64,000 bases of DNA. It comes from Caenibius tardaugens NBRC 16725 (GTDB taxonomy: Bacteria > Pseudomonadota > Alphaproteobacteria > Sphingomonadales > Sphingomonadaceae). Below are positions 1 to 8,702 of this stretch, one piece after another. The notes under the pieces are model-generated. The model saw nothing but the letters and a program-made list of their open reading frames with translations, made no database searches and was not told the origin of the DNA. The DNA is taken from the NCBI RefSeq assembly GCF_003860345.1, contig NZ_CP034179.1:3828001-3892000 (forward strand), in the 5' to 3' direction. Both the position numbers and the translations under genes were made by a program. Each line of letters begins with the position of its first letter. The stretch's first letter is position 1.

Positions 1-1
1 C

Positions 2-133
2 AGCCAACTGGAAGATCATATTTCCGATGTGTGCCGGATCGATATCGAAGGGGCGGGGCATTGGCCCCAACACGACAATTTCGACCGTTTTATGCAGGAA
101 GTGGAAGGGTTTCTGCGGACGGGACCGGTCTAA
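2..133 (+). CDS. alpha/beta hydrolase, C-terminal end (partial at left edge)
   Basis: Only the last 43 codons are in the window; the gene starts to the left. The readable end contains GAGHWPQHD followed by a short amphipathic helix (FDRFMQEVEGFLR), the usual C-terminus of alpha/beta-hydrolase-fold enzymes, in which this His is the catalytic base. The stop TAA (131-133) overlaps the stop of the convergent SDR gene. Substrate cannot be deduced, but it fits the hydrolytic steps of the catabolic cluster to the right. Confidence 0.72.
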   Translation, partial: SQLEDHISDVCRIDIEGAGHWPQHDNFDRFMQEVEGFLRTGPV

Positions 134-927
134 AGCGACTTTTTCACTTCGAAAATACGTGGGTCAAAGATGTTCGAAGCCATCCACCCGCCGTCGACCA
201 TGATCGTATGGCCGGTGACATAGCTGGACAGACCAGATGCAAGAAACAGCGCTGCACCGGCAATTTCATTGGTCGTGCCAGGGCGGCCGAGCGGGATCAC
301 GCTCTGTTCCACCATGGCGAGCGATTGCGGTGTTTCAGGCAGACGCGGCGTGGTGATAACACCGGGGGCAACCGAATTGACGCGGATGCCATTGCGGCCC
401 CATTCGGCGGCCATGCTTTTGACCAGATGCACAAGGCCAGCTTTGGCGGCGCCATAGGCGGCATGCATGGGCGCGCCCACGACGCCATCGATGGAACTGA
501 TGCAAACGATCGAGCCTTGCACATCCCGTGCGATCATCGATTGCGCCACGGCGCGGGCCGTGACGAAGAAATAGCGCAAATTGCGTGCCTGCTCGGAATC
601 CCATTCGTCCAGCGTGACATCGATCAGGGGCTTGAACAGAGCCTGCCCAACAATGGTGACGAGAATATCAAGGCCGCCGAGTTTCGCTTCCGCTTCCGTC
701 ACGGCACGCCGTACCGATTCTTCGTCCAGAATATCCGCGACTATGGGAATGGCCCGCCGGCCGAGCTTTTCGACCTCGCCCGCAACCAGTTCGGCGCGAT
801 CCTGCTGATTGTCCAATACGGCAATGTCGCAGCCCGCCTGCGCCAGATGGAGCGCAGTCGCCTCGCCCATTCCGCGGCCGCCGCCAACGATCAGGGCCTT
901 TTTTCCGTCCAGTCCGAAAAGTGACAT
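130..927 (-). CDS. SDR-family oxidoreductase (3-oxoacyl-ACP reductase/dehydrogenase type)
   Basis: A 265-residue classical short-chain dehydrogenase, expected to oxidise a secondary alcohol or reduce a ketone with NAD(P). It has the N-terminal GGGRGMG nucleotide-binding loop, a catalytic Ser in SSIDG and the YGAAK (Tyr-x3-Lys) pair, and ends with the usual G-x-MVDGGWMAS segment. The ATG at 927 is preferred over the upstream in-frame start because GGGAGAAG lies 7 nt upstream. It diverges from the SMP-30-like gene. A TTCC-N8-GGAA dyad at 944-959 sits just upstream of its ribosome site. Probable role: alcohol/ketone step of the cluster; the substrate is inferred only from context. Confidence 0.88.
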   Translation of the reverse strand: MSLFGLDGKKALIVGGGRGMGEATALHLAQAGCDIAVLDNQQDRAELVAGEVEKLGRRAIPIVADILDEESVRRAVTEAEAKLGGLDILVTIVGQALFKPLIDVTLDEWDSEQARNLRYFFVTARAVAQSMIARDVQGSIVCISSIDGVVGAPMHAAYGAAKAGLVHLVKSMAAEWGRNGIRVNSVAPGVITTPRLPETPQSLAMVEQSVIPLGRPGTTNEIAGAALFLASGLSSYVTGHTIMVDGGWMASNIFDPRIFEVKKSL

Positions 928-943
928 AACGATCTTCTCCCGT

Positions 944-959
944 TTCCCGCTGTCGGGAA
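944..959. promoter_or_regulatory. cluster operator site 1 (TTCC-N8-GGAA)
   Basis: TTCCCGCTGTCGGGAA, a perfect 5-bp-arm dyad (7-bp arms if 943-960 is used), lies between the SDR gene and the SMP-30-like gene. It shares the TTCC-N8-GGAA frame with five other intergenic sites in the first 21 kb. The regulator is inferred, not shown. Confidence 0.55.
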
Positions 960-1127
960 ATCCTTGTCTGCTCGCCATAGTGCAACCGCTTCAATCTTTG
1001 ACTGCCCGTTGAAGATTTTCCATCAATGCGGAGGACAAAGGGCAAGGCTTGCGGCAAGGTGCCAAATTCCTGCCTTGTTGCAAGCAATACAGGCGCCAGA
1101 AAACAGGTGCCGGAAGAGGATGTGATT

Positions 1128-2021
1128 ATGGTCGATGTCAGCATTTGTGTGAATTGTGCGAACACATTGGGGGAAGGGCCCCTGTGGGATGTCACGGAAC
1201 AGCGCTTGTACTGGATCGACAGCATGGCGCCGCAGATCTGGCGCTGCGCGGTGGATGGTTCCGATGTGCGGACATGGGAATTGCCATCGATGATCGGTTC
1301 CATGGCTCTGCGGGAAAAGGGCGGCGCAGTTCTGGCGTTGGCGAATGGCTTTCATTTCTTTGATTTTGAAAGTGGCGCACTGGAATTGATTGCCCATCCT
1401 GACGAGGGAACACGGCATGTCCGGTTGAACGACGGCAAAGTCGACAGCCGCGGGCGCTTCCTCGCCGGGACGCTGGACATGGACAGTATCGAGTCCGAGA
1501 AACCGATTGCCCGCAGGGGCGTGCTGTATCGCCTCGACACGGATCTCAGTGTGCATCCTTTGGAGCAGAATATCTCGGTCACCAACGGGCCATGCTGGAG
1601 CCTGGACAACCGCACGTTTTATCTGACTGAATCGAGCGATGATATCATTTACGCCTACGACTGGGATGAGGATTCCGGCACTCTGGCTAACAGGCGTGAA
1701 TTTGTGCGCGCGGCACCGCAGTCTATCCCCGATGGGGCAACGGTCGACGCTGAAGGGTTCATGTGGAGTACGGCCAACGGCGCCTTTACAGGGTACGGAG
1801 AATTGCGGCGTTATGCTCCTGATGGCTCACTTGACCGGGTTGTTCCGATGCCGTCTCACAAACCCACCAGCGTGATGTTTGGCGGCCCCGATCTCGATAT
1901 TGCCTTCGTCACGACGATGCGGATTCCCGGAACCGCCGAAGAAACCCCTTATGATGGCACACTCCTCGCGGTTCGGGGGCTCGGCGTGCGAGGGGTGCCT
2001 GAACGGCGGTTCGCCGGATAA
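1128..2021 (+). CDS. SMP-30/gluconolactonase family protein
   Basis: A 297-residue six-bladed beta-propeller of the SMP-30/LRE type, metal-dependent lactonases or esterases. Visible family marks are LGEGPLWD near the N-terminus (metal-binding Glu), RLNDGKVDSRGRFLAGT, SVTNGPCWS (metal-binding Asn) and a later IPDGATVDAEGFMWS block carrying the conserved Asp. The ATG at 1128 follows AGAGGA by 7 nt and removes an unlikely 34-residue leader. It stands alone between a divergent SDR gene and a convergent ligase gene. In this cluster it could open the lactone formed by the Baeyer-Villiger-type enzyme; that is inference. Confidence 0.86.
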   Translation: MVDVSICVNCANTLGEGPLWDVTEQRLYWIDSMAPQIWRCAVDGSDVRTWELPSMIGSMALREKGGAVLALANGFHFFDFESGALELIAHPDEGTRHVRLNDGKVDSRGRFLAGTLDMDSIESEKPIARRGVLYRLDTDLSVHPLEQNISVTNGPCWSLDNRTFYLTESSDDIIYAYDWDEDSGTLANRREFVRAAPQSIPDGATVDAEGFMWSTANGAFTGYGELRRYAPDGSLDRVVPMPSHKPTSVMFGGPDLDIAFVTTMRIPGTAEETPYDGTLLAVRGLGVRGVPERRFAG

Positions 2022-2042
2022 CGGCCAGAGGCCGCTATCCGG
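2014..2042. terminator. hairpin between convergent genes
   Basis: CCGGATA and TATCCGG arms enclose an inner GGCC-AGA-GGCC stem, with one A/C mismatch. It lies between the SMP-30-like stop and the ligase stop. No T-run follows, so it may work as a Rho-aided or processing hairpin in both directions. Confidence 0.45.
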
Positions 2043-2048
2043 TGCCGA

Positions 2049-3524
2049 TCAGTCGACCTGCTCGGCGAACAGGCGCTTCACATCGTTAAGGGCGACCTTG
2101 AGCGAAGGCGTGCGCGGCAAGGCATCGACAATGCGCAATTCCGCGGGCACGTGGGTTGGCGGCAATTTTGTGCGCAGATGATCGAGCAGGGTCTGCGCGC
2201 TGACTGCCGGCGCGCTGTGGAGCAATTCGACTGCGGCTACCGGAACTTCGCCAAGACGGGGATCAGGAATTCCGATGACGGAGGCATCCGCGACGGAGGG
2301 GTGGCTGCGCAGGACGTCGATCACGCGTTCGGGCAGAATCTTGAAGCCTCCGCGCACAATCGCGCCATCGTAACGCCCCCGGTGGAAGATATATCCATCC
2401 TCGTCGATCATCACGAGATCGGTCGTGCGTACCCAGTCGGGCCGCACTGCCGGACAATGAACTTCCATCAGCCCTTCGGTACCCGGAGGCAAGGTTTCAC
2501 CTGTTTCCGGATCGACCGCTCTGATGTCCACACCGGGCATGGGTAAGCCCGCACTTCCGCGCTTGGAATTGCCCATTTGCGCCCGCATATCGGGCGTCCA
2601 GCGGACAATCGTTCCGCAAAATTCGGTCGCGCCCATACCCCATAGAATGGGAATGCCATAGCGTAGTTCGAACCGTTCCTGCAGGTCGGGATCGAGATAG
2701 GCAGAGCCGCCCGATACGCTTTTCACGCTGGTCATGTCTTCTGGCGATGCATGCGCGTCGAGCAACATGCTGATCGCCGTGGGGTTAAGCCCCAGCGTAG
2801 GCGGGCGATGGCGGCGGATCGACTCGATCAGTTCGTTGACCGAAAACCGATCGAACAGGACAAGCGGGGTGCCGTTGACGGCGCTTGCCGTCAGCAGGCA
2901 AACGCCACCCACGCCGCCCAGGGGCCAGATGTTGATCTGTACGTCGGGAATCTTGCCGGATTCACCGCCCGGTGCGCTGGATACGGCACGTTCCAGCAAA
3001 TGAAGCGGCATGGCGATGCGCTTTGGCGGGCCCGTCGTGCCGCTGGAGAGAACTTCGATACCGCCTTCTCCCTTGCCGATCTCGCAATCAGCCTTGCAGG
3101 TTTCGAGCCCGGCAACGGCTGCAGGGGCGATGTCGAAGGCGTTAAGCTGAATTCCTGCGCTGCCAGTTTGGGCCACGGCGTCGCGAAAATTGGGCCAATC
3201 TTCCACGTCGGCGACAATGGCCCCCGCGTGCAGCGATCCGATTGCATCTGCCAGCGCATCCGCTGGCAGGAAGGGGTAAACGAAGCTAATCGAACGGCGT
3301 TGGGCAAGCAGACCCACCACGGCGGCCGCGTGGGCAACCCGGTTGCGGATGATAACGCCAATACGCGCATCCGGCGGGCAGCCCGTGGCGTCGATGGCCG
3401 CGACCAGTGCTTCACCATAGCGGGCTACGTCACCCCAGGTGACCCATTTACCCTGATATTCAATGCCACGCTGATCGTGGCGGGAGGCCAGATTGTCCCG
3501 CAGCCTGTCGACGACATCACCCAC
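2049..3524 (-). CDS. AMP-dependent acyl-CoA synthetase/ligase
   Basis: A 491-residue ANL-superfamily ligase that would activate a carboxylic acid to its CoA thioester with ATP. It shows the phosphate-binding loop SSGTTGPPKR, the A5-type segment WGMGATEFCG, a hinge region YDGAIVRGGFKI and a C-terminal lysine in PSLKVALNDVK. It starts at GTG, two bases after the amidohydrolase stop, so translation is probably coupled to it. The C-terminal acid VVAAVELL/AELRIVDAL region is complete. Substrate unknown; the neighbours suggest an acid released by ring cleavage or an alkyl side-chain acid. Confidence 0.88.
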   Translation of the reverse strand: MGDVVDRLRDNLASRHDQRGIEYQGKWVTWGDVARYGEALVAAIDATGCPPDARIGVIIRNRVAHAAAVVGLLAQRRSISFVYPFLPADALADAIGSLHAGAIVADVEDWPNFRDAVAQTGSAGIQLNAFDIAPAAVAGLETCKADCEIGKGEGGIEVLSSGTTGPPKRIAMPLHLLERAVSSAPGGESGKIPDVQINIWPLGGVGGVCLLTASAVNGTPLVLFDRFSVNELIESIRRHRPPTLGLNPTAISMLLDAHASPEDMTSVKSVSGGSAYLDPDLQERFELRYGIPILWGMGATEFCGTIVRWTPDMRAQMGNSKRGSAGLPMPGVDIRAVDPETGETLPPGTEGLMEVHCPAVRPDWVRTTDLVMIDEDGYIFHRGRYDGAIVRGGFKILPERVIDVLRSHPSVADASVIGIPDPRLGEVPVAAVELLHSAPAVSAQTLLDHLRTKLPPTHVPAELRIVDALPRTPSLKVALNDVKRLFAEQVD

Positions 3525-3526
3525 AT

Positions 3527-4714
3527 TCAGTCTCGCTTGCCTTCGAGCAGGCCCTTGAGATTGCTGGACATGATCTGCTCCTTCTGTGCCATGGTGAAGG
3601 ACGTCAGTTCCTGCAGGAAGTCAAGCGGGTGCTCGGTGCCTTCGGGGTGGGGGTAGTCGCTGCCGAACAGGATGCGGTTGGTTTGCATATGCTGGCCGAC
3701 CACGTCCCAGTTATCTTCGACAAAAGGTGTTACGAAGATGTTCCGGTGGAATGTTTCGACCGGATCGGAACGGAACTTCTGCGGCATCTGCCCATAGACA
3801 TGTTCCAGCGTTTCGATGAGGGAACCGACCCATTTTGCACCATTTTCGACGCTGACGATGCGCAAATCGGGGAAGCGATCGAACAGGCCGTCGCAAATCA
3901 ACGCAGCGATGGTGTCGGAAATAGCCCGTTCGATGATCCGCAGGCAGTTCACCAGCGGATTGGATTCGAACGGCAGCCATTCGGCGCCCCCCGTCCACAT
4001 GTTGATCAGGTGATCGTAGTCGGAATTGGAAGCATGGATCGACACGAAGATTTTTGCCTCGTTGATCCGCGCCCAGAAGGCGTCGAAATCCTTCAATCCG
4101 GGTGAGCGTCCGCCGCGATAGCCCGGCACAGGGGATGGGCGCAGGTTGACGGTGCGCGCGCCCTGCGCCAGCAACCAGTCGAGTTCAGCGGTGGCCCGAT
4201 CCATATCGGCCAGATTGATGACCGGAACGGCAAAGATCCGATCCTTGTAGGCAAATCCCCATTCCTCGGAGACCCACATGTTGAGGGCGTGCAGCGCATC
4301 GTGCAGCAGTTCGTGATTGTAGGCGAGGCCATGCTCGATCACGGAAAAGAGCGTGGGAAACATCACGGCGGCATGAACCTGATGTTCGTCGAGAACGGCA
4401 ATCCGATCACGGCCATAACGCCATGCACTGGGCGGGGTGACCGGCTTGCCGGTCAGTTCGCGCATTGAGAGGCCTTCGGTGTTCTCAGCCTTGTAATATT
4501 TGACGTGACTACCGGGCGCGGCAACACGATCGAACGTCGGGTTCGGAATGTAATCGGATATGCGATTGTTGATCGCAAGGCGTTTGCGCCCGTTCACTTC
4601 AACAAATTTGAAGTCATTGGCCCATTTTTTCGGAAGATGACGAAATATCGCATCTTCCGGTTCGTAGAAATGGTTGTCGGCATCATAGACGGGAAACGGT
4701 AGGGCGGTAGTCAT
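3527..4714 (-). CDS. amidohydrolase-related metal-dependent hydrolase (PF04909 type)
   Basis: A 395-residue TIM-barrel protein of the amidohydrolase-2 group (ACMSD/decarboxylase relatives). It begins PVYDADNHFYEP, in place of the classical D-x-H-x-H, has VSIHAS for a strand-5/6 His, and ends with GSDYPHPEG, the conserved Asp and His of this family. Enzymes of this type hydrolyse C-C bonds or decarboxylate. It is first in an operon with the CoA ligase (2-bp gap), with the acyl-CoA dehydrogenase gene upstream on the same strand. A TTCC-N8-GGAA site lies about 83 bp upstream of its ATG. GAGAG precedes the start. Confidence 0.85.
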   Translation of the reverse strand: MTTALPFPVYDADNHFYEPEDAIFRHLPKKWANDFKFVEVNGRKRLAINNRISDYIPNPTFDRVAAPGSHVKYYKAENTEGLSMRELTGKPVTPPSAWRYGRDRIAVLDEHQVHAAVMFPTLFSVIEHGLAYNHELLHDALHALNMWVSEEWGFAYKDRIFAVPVINLADMDRATAELDWLLAQGARTVNLRPSPVPGYRGGRSPGLKDFDAFWARINEAKIFVSIHASNSDYDHLINMWTGGAEWLPFESNPLVNCLRIIERAISDTIAALICDGLFDRFPDLRIVSVENGAKWVGSLIETLEHVYGQMPQKFRSDPVETFHRNIFVTPFVEDNWDVVGQHMQTNRILFGSDYPHPEGTEHPLDFLQELTSFTMAQKEQIMSSNLKGLLEGKRD

Positions 4715-4796
4715 AGCGCTCTCACTTGGTGAAACGGCTCCGGCATGGTGTCCTTTCCACTGCCTGGGCCTTTTGCGTCAACGGCACCTCGAGGCA

Positions 4797-4812
4797 TTCC
4801 GGCTACGCGGAA
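4797..4812. promoter_or_regulatory. cluster operator site 2 (TTCC-N8-GGAA)
   Basis: TTCCGGCTACGCGGAA, a perfect TTCCG-N6-CGGAA dyad, lies in the 122-bp gap between the acyl-CoA dehydrogenase stop and the amidohydrolase start. Its presence suggests a separate promoter for the amidohydrolase-ligase pair. Confidence 0.55.
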
Positions 4813-4836
4813 GGCCTATCGCTGGTTTCGATTATA

Positions 4837-6927
4837 TCAGCTCGCACGCGGCAAATTGAGTGCGAATTGCGCGATGATGCCGCGATGTACCTCGCTGGTG
4901 CCGCCATAGATCGTCTGGCTGATCGACTGGCGGTGGCGATCCTCGATTTCTGCAAGTGCCGGGGTAAGGTGGTGGAGCGCGTCGGGGGCTGCCAGAGCGA
5001 CCATGTCCGCGGCATCGTGCATGTAGATTTCGGTGGCGAACAGCTTGGCCATTGGCCCGATGGCGCGGTTTCTCTTGCCCACCGATCCCGCCCAGGTGGC
5101 GCGCCTGCACAAAAGATCGGCGATTTCCAGATGGGTTGCCACACGTGCGATTGCCGATTTGGTCGCGGGATCGTCAATCGGGCGGTGGCCGGGGCGATCT
5201 TCTGCATCGGCCCATGCGATGACGGCTTCCATCAGGCTGTGATGATTGATGTGGTACCCTTCGCCGCCATGTTCGATTTCCATTGCCGCTGCCATGACAG
5301 CGAGGCCGCCGTCGATCTCTCCGAGGCGATAACGATCGGGCACACGAACCTGATCGTAGAAGGTGATATTGGTGCGTTCATCCTGCAAGGTATGCACGGG
5401 CTGGATGGAAATGCCCGGCAAATGCATCGGAACAAAGAAGATGGTCAGCCCGCGATGCTTGGGTTTGTCGGGGTTTGTGCGCGCGATCAGCAGGACGTAG
5501 TCCGATATATGTGCGCCGGTGGTGAACATCTTTTGGCCGGTGATCACCCAGTCATCCCCGTCCCGCGCGGCACGCGTGCGGGCGGCATACATATCCGAAC
5601 CGGATTCGGGTTCCGTAAAGCCGAGGCAGGAAAGCGTGCTGCCATCGGCAATGCCGGGGAGGACTTCCTGCTGAAGCGCGGGTGAGCCGAACTTCATGAC
5701 CATTTGTGCGCCCATGTTGGTGCAGCCGATAGGCACGCGGGTCCAGCGGTACTGTTCGAAGACACGCCCCAGTGCCGTGACCGCCATGGCCGACACTTCG
5801 CGGCCACCCCATTTTTGGGGCCAGTCAGGATAGGCAAAACCGGCGGCGGCCAGCTTGCGGTGAAAGGCCGGATCATGCCCTTCGGTGGAATGATGGGCTT
5901 TCGCACGCAGTTCGGGCGTCATTTCCTTCTCGAAGAACCGGCGGACTTCTTCGCCAAAAGCCTCCGCATCCGCACCGAAGCCGGTTACGATCCCGGGATC
6001 GCCCGCAGTGGGGAGGGTAACAGTCTCTCCAGCCCAGAGCCGGTTGCCCGCGACAAGCAGCAAATCGTCGGGATTTCCGCCAGCCAGTGCCAGACGGTTG
6101 ATCACCTGAAAATAGAGATGGATGTCGTATTCCAGCGACAGGCCATATCCTCCAAATGTGCGCAAGCTGCGGGTCGCGGCAATGCGCGCCGATTTCGCGG
6201 CCCACCATTGCGCCATGGCCACCAGTGCCCCGGCATTGGCCTTGCCATCCGCGATCGCGCAGATCGCATGCCACAAAAGGAGACGCGCGCCTTCCGCATC
6301 GGTAATCGATTCCGCCAGAGGGAAGGCGATGCCCTGAAACGTGCCGATCGGGCGATCGAACTGTGTCCGTTCGCAGGCATAGGCAGACGCAAGCGTAATG
6401 GCCTGTGTCATGGCGCCGATAAGGCTCGCGGTGCGCAGGATTGCGCATTCCACTTGCGCGGCTTCAAATTGGGCGGGGATATCATGGCCATCGCCGACAA
6501 CCTTGCGCGTTCCGTCCGGTCCGGTGGCTGTCAGCTGTGTTCCCGATAGTGCGAGCAGCGTTGCGCCGGCCTGCGGGAAAAATGCAAGTGGGGTGTCGGA
6601 GATGGCGGCAAGCATCGCACGCGCAGCATCCGTGTCGATCTGTGCCAGAAGACGATACCCTGCCATGGAATCAGCGAGGGGGATCGGGGCAACTACCCGT
6701 CCGGCGGCTTCGCAGATCAGCGCCGCGTCAAGCAGGCCAACATCTGATCCACCAGCCTGTTCAGCCATGCGCATGGTGACAAATCCGATGTCGACCGTCT
6801 CGCGCCAGAGAGGCAATGCGATGGAAGGCCCCGCTTCGCGTGCTGCTTCCATTGTGGATTTCGCTTTGAAGAAGCGGTCAGCCGTTTCCGCCATCAGCGT
6901 TTGCTGTTCGTTCAGATCGAGATTCAT
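4837..6927 (-). CDS. tandem-domain acyl-CoA dehydrogenase
   Basis: A 696-residue protein made of two acyl-CoA dehydrogenase units in one chain. The N-terminal unit (about 1-330) carries ERTQFDRPIGTFQ and RTFGGYGLSLEYD. The C-terminal unit (about 345-696) carries FTEPESGSD, TGQKMFTTGAHISDY and the C-terminal IYGGTSEVHR...LPR. It would introduce the alpha,beta double bond in an acyl-CoA using FAD. Single-chain tandem enzymes of this length resemble mycobacterial FadE34-type steroid side-chain dehydrogenases (family knowledge). The frame stays open for 324 codons upstream, but ATG 6927 is where homology begins. The GGT position in the C-terminal unit is Gly where MCAD has its catalytic Glu, so the base must lie elsewhere. 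Confidence 0.88.
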   Translation of the reverse strand: MNLDLNEQQTLMAETADRFFKAKSTMEAAREAGPSIALPLWRETVDIGFVTMRMAEQAGGSDVGLLDAALICEAAGRVVAPIPLADSMAGYRLLAQIDTDAARAMLAAISDTPLAFFPQAGATLLALSGTQLTATGPDGTRKVVGDGHDIPAQFEAAQVECAILRTASLIGAMTQAITLASAYACERTQFDRPIGTFQGIAFPLAESITDAEGARLLLWHAICAIADGKANAGALVAMAQWWAAKSARIAATRSLRTFGGYGLSLEYDIHLYFQVINRLALAGGNPDDLLLVAGNRLWAGETVTLPTAGDPGIVTGFGADAEAFGEEVRRFFEKEMTPELRAKAHHSTEGHDPAFHRKLAAAGFAYPDWPQKWGGREVSAMAVTALGRVFEQYRWTRVPIGCTNMGAQMVMKFGSPALQQEVLPGIADGSTLSCLGFTEPESGSDMYAARTRAARDGDDWVITGQKMFTTGAHISDYVLLIARTNPDKPKHRGLTIFFVPMHLPGISIQPVHTLQDERTNITFYDQVRVPDRYRLGEIDGGLAVMAAAMEIEHGGEGYHINHHSLMEAVIAWADAEDRPGHRPIDDPATKSAIARVATHLEIADLLCRRATWAGSVGKRNRAIGPMAKLFATEIYMHDAADMVALAAPDALHHLTPALAEIEDRHRQSISQTIYGGTSEVHRGIIAQFALNLPRAS

Positions 6928-7000
6928 TCGGCGGCTCCGGTTGGTTGTGTTCCTGGCATCCGCATTCAGGGCGTGAATTGTCAATTTGGCGAAAGCTGGA

Positions 7001-7016
7001 TTCCGCCAATACGGAA
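7001..7016. promoter_or_regulatory. cluster operator site 3 (TTCC-N8-GGAA)
   Basis: TTCCGCCAATACGGAA, a perfect TTCCG-N6-CGGAA dyad, lies between the divergent acyl-CoA dehydrogenase and enoyl-CoA hydratase genes, followed by GTATCC. The similar flank at site 6 is ATTTCC. Confidence 0.58.
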
Positions 7017-7080
7017 GTATCCTCCAAACTGGTGCGAGGGGCGCAACATGGATACACCTTTGCCAAGAGGAGAATGTCCC

Positions 7081-7896
7081 GTGGCAGATTATATACTTTA
7101 TTCGGTAGCGGATCGCGTGGCGACAATCACGCTGAACCGTGCCGATCGGCGTAATGCACAAAATCAGCAGCTTCTCGAAGAACTGGATGAAGCCTTCACC
7201 CGTGCTGCCGAAGATGAAGCCGTGCGCGTGATCGTGTTGCGCGCCGAAGGTCCACACTTTTCCGCAGGGCACGATCTCAGCCCTGAAGAAATCGCCAAAG
7301 GGGCATTCCGTCGGATTGAGGAAACCATTCCTGAGCGCGGGCTGCTCGGTATTCATGAATGGGAAGCCAAATATTATCTGGGGCTTTCCAAGAAGTGGCG
7401 TGACATTCCCAAGCCGACCATCGCTGCGGTGCAAGGCGCCTGTATCGCGGGTGGGCTGCTGCTGGCGTGGCCCTGCGATATCATTATCGCTGCCGATAAT
7501 GCGCGCTTTTCCGATCCCGTCGTGATGATGGGTATCGGTGGAGTTGAATATCACGGGCACACCTGGGAACTGGGCCCGCGCAAGGCAAAGGAAATGCTGT
7601 TCACAGCCAAGCCGATCGATGCCGTCGAAGCGGAGCGGCGGGGCATGGTCAATCGTGTGGTGCCTCTCGCCGATCTCGATACGGAAGCGCGCGCAATGGC
7701 TGTTGAGATTGCCCGGATGCACCCACACGCACTGGCCATGGCGAAGCGGGCAGTGAACCAGACCATGGATATCATGGGGCAGAGCGCCGCACTGCAAAGC
7801 TGTTTCGATATTCACCAGTTGGGCCATGCATCCGCCTATGGGCAGACTGGCCAGTGGATCGTGGCGGGCATGGAAACCGTGAAGGGCAAGGCGTGA
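7081..7896 (+). CDS. enoyl-CoA hydratase/isomerase family protein
   Basis: A 271-residue crotonase-fold protein. It has the VATITLNRADRRNAQN opening, the oxyanion-hole segment HFSAGHDLS, and IAAVQGACIAGGLLLAWPCD. The GTG at 7081 follows AAGAGGAG by 8 nt and gives a family-typical N-terminus. ATG 7048 with GAGGGGC upstream is a possible alternative. In place of the two classical hydratase glutamates one sees GIGGVEYHGHTWELGP, so the chemistry may be hydration or another crotonase reaction. It is first of a three-gene operon overlapping the next hydratase by 4 nt. Confidence 0.86.
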   Translation: MADYILYSVADRVATITLNRADRRNAQNQQLLEELDEAFTRAAEDEAVRVIVLRAEGPHFSAGHDLSPEEIAKGAFRRIEETIPERGLLGIHEWEAKYYLGLSKKWRDIPKPTIAAVQGACIAGGLLLAWPCDIIIAADNARFSDPVVMMGIGGVEYHGHTWELGPRKAKEMLFTAKPIDAVEAERRGMVNRVVPLADLDTEARAMAVEIARMHPHALAMAKRAVNQTMDIMGQSAALQSCFDIHQLGHASAYGQTGQWIVAGMETVKGKA

Positions 7897-8681
7897 CACT
7901 GCTTGTCGAAAAGGTTGCGGGCGTTGCCATCGTAACGCTTAACCGCCCGGACCGCCTCAATGCCCTGACTATGGGTATGCTGGATGAACTTATGGCCAGC
8001 TTGCAGGGGTTGGCCAGCGATGCGCGGGTGCGCGCTGTCTTGCTGAAGGGCGCAGGGCGGGGTTTTTGTGCCGGCTATGACTTGTCCGGGGGCGAGGATG
8101 AGCGTGAACCGCACGATCCTCTTCCGGAAGAAGCGGCCGCGCATATGATGGTGCATTCGCAGATACCGACCTTGTTGCGCCGTATGCCCAAGCCGACGAT
8201 TGCCGCCATTCGTGGCCCGGCTGCGGGAAGCGGCCTGTTGCTGGCGGCGGCCTGCGATTTGCGGATTGCGTCCGTGACGGCGCGTTTCAAGCTGGCATTT
8301 GCATCCGCAGGCCGCTGCGGAGATCCCGGCGGAAGTTTTCTGCTTACGCGCCTGCTTGGTTCGGCCAAGGCGCGAGAGCTTTACCTGCTCGACGACAAGT
8401 TTGATGCCAACGCCGCGCTGGCGATGGGGCTGGTGAACCGGGTGGTGGATGACGAGGCGCTGGACGATGAATCCGTGGTGTTGGCGGAACGGCTGGCGAA
8501 GGGCCCAACGGCTGCATTCGCGGCGATGAAACGTAATTTAAACAACGCGGAAACTAGCGCATTTGAAGAGACCATGGCACTTGAGGCTTTGGCTAATGCG
8601 CAACTCAGCCTGTCGCACGATGGCAAAGAGGCGGCACTGGCCTTTATGGAAAAACGCGCCCCACAGTTCCGGGGATACTGA
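7893..8681 (+). CDS. enoyl-CoA hydratase/isomerase family protein
   Basis: A second crotonase-fold protein, 262 residues. It has VAIVTLNRPDRLNAL, GRGFCAGYDLSGG, and IAAIRGPAAGSGLLLAAACDLRIA. The GTG start overlaps the previous stop as GTGA, a sign of coupled translation, with AAGG just upstream. Together with its neighbour and the acyl-CoA dehydrogenase it supplies beta-oxidation-type steps. Two different crotonase members side by side suggest two separate double-bond or ring-opening steps rather than redundancy; that is inference. Confidence 0.87.
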   Translation: MTLLVEKVAGVAIVTLNRPDRLNALTMGMLDELMASLQGLASDARVRAVLLKGAGRGFCAGYDLSGGEDEREPHDPLPEEAAAHMMVHSQIPTLLRRMPKPTIAAIRGPAAGSGLLLAAACDLRIASVTARFKLAFASAGRCGDPGGSFLLTRLLGSAKARELYLLDDKFDANAALAMGLVNRVVDDEALDDESVVLAERLAKGPTAAFAAMKRNLNNAETSAFEETMALEALANAQLSLSHDGKEAALAFMEKRAPQFRGY

Positions 8682-8702
8682 CGCGGATGAGGAGAACGAA
8701 GC

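Noticed and set aside
4837-7899. Open frame of 1020 codons on the minus strand
   Set aside because: Only the part from ATG 6927 is protein-like. The upstream 324 codons are antisense to the enoyl-CoA hydratase gene, which has a good ribosome site and family motifs.
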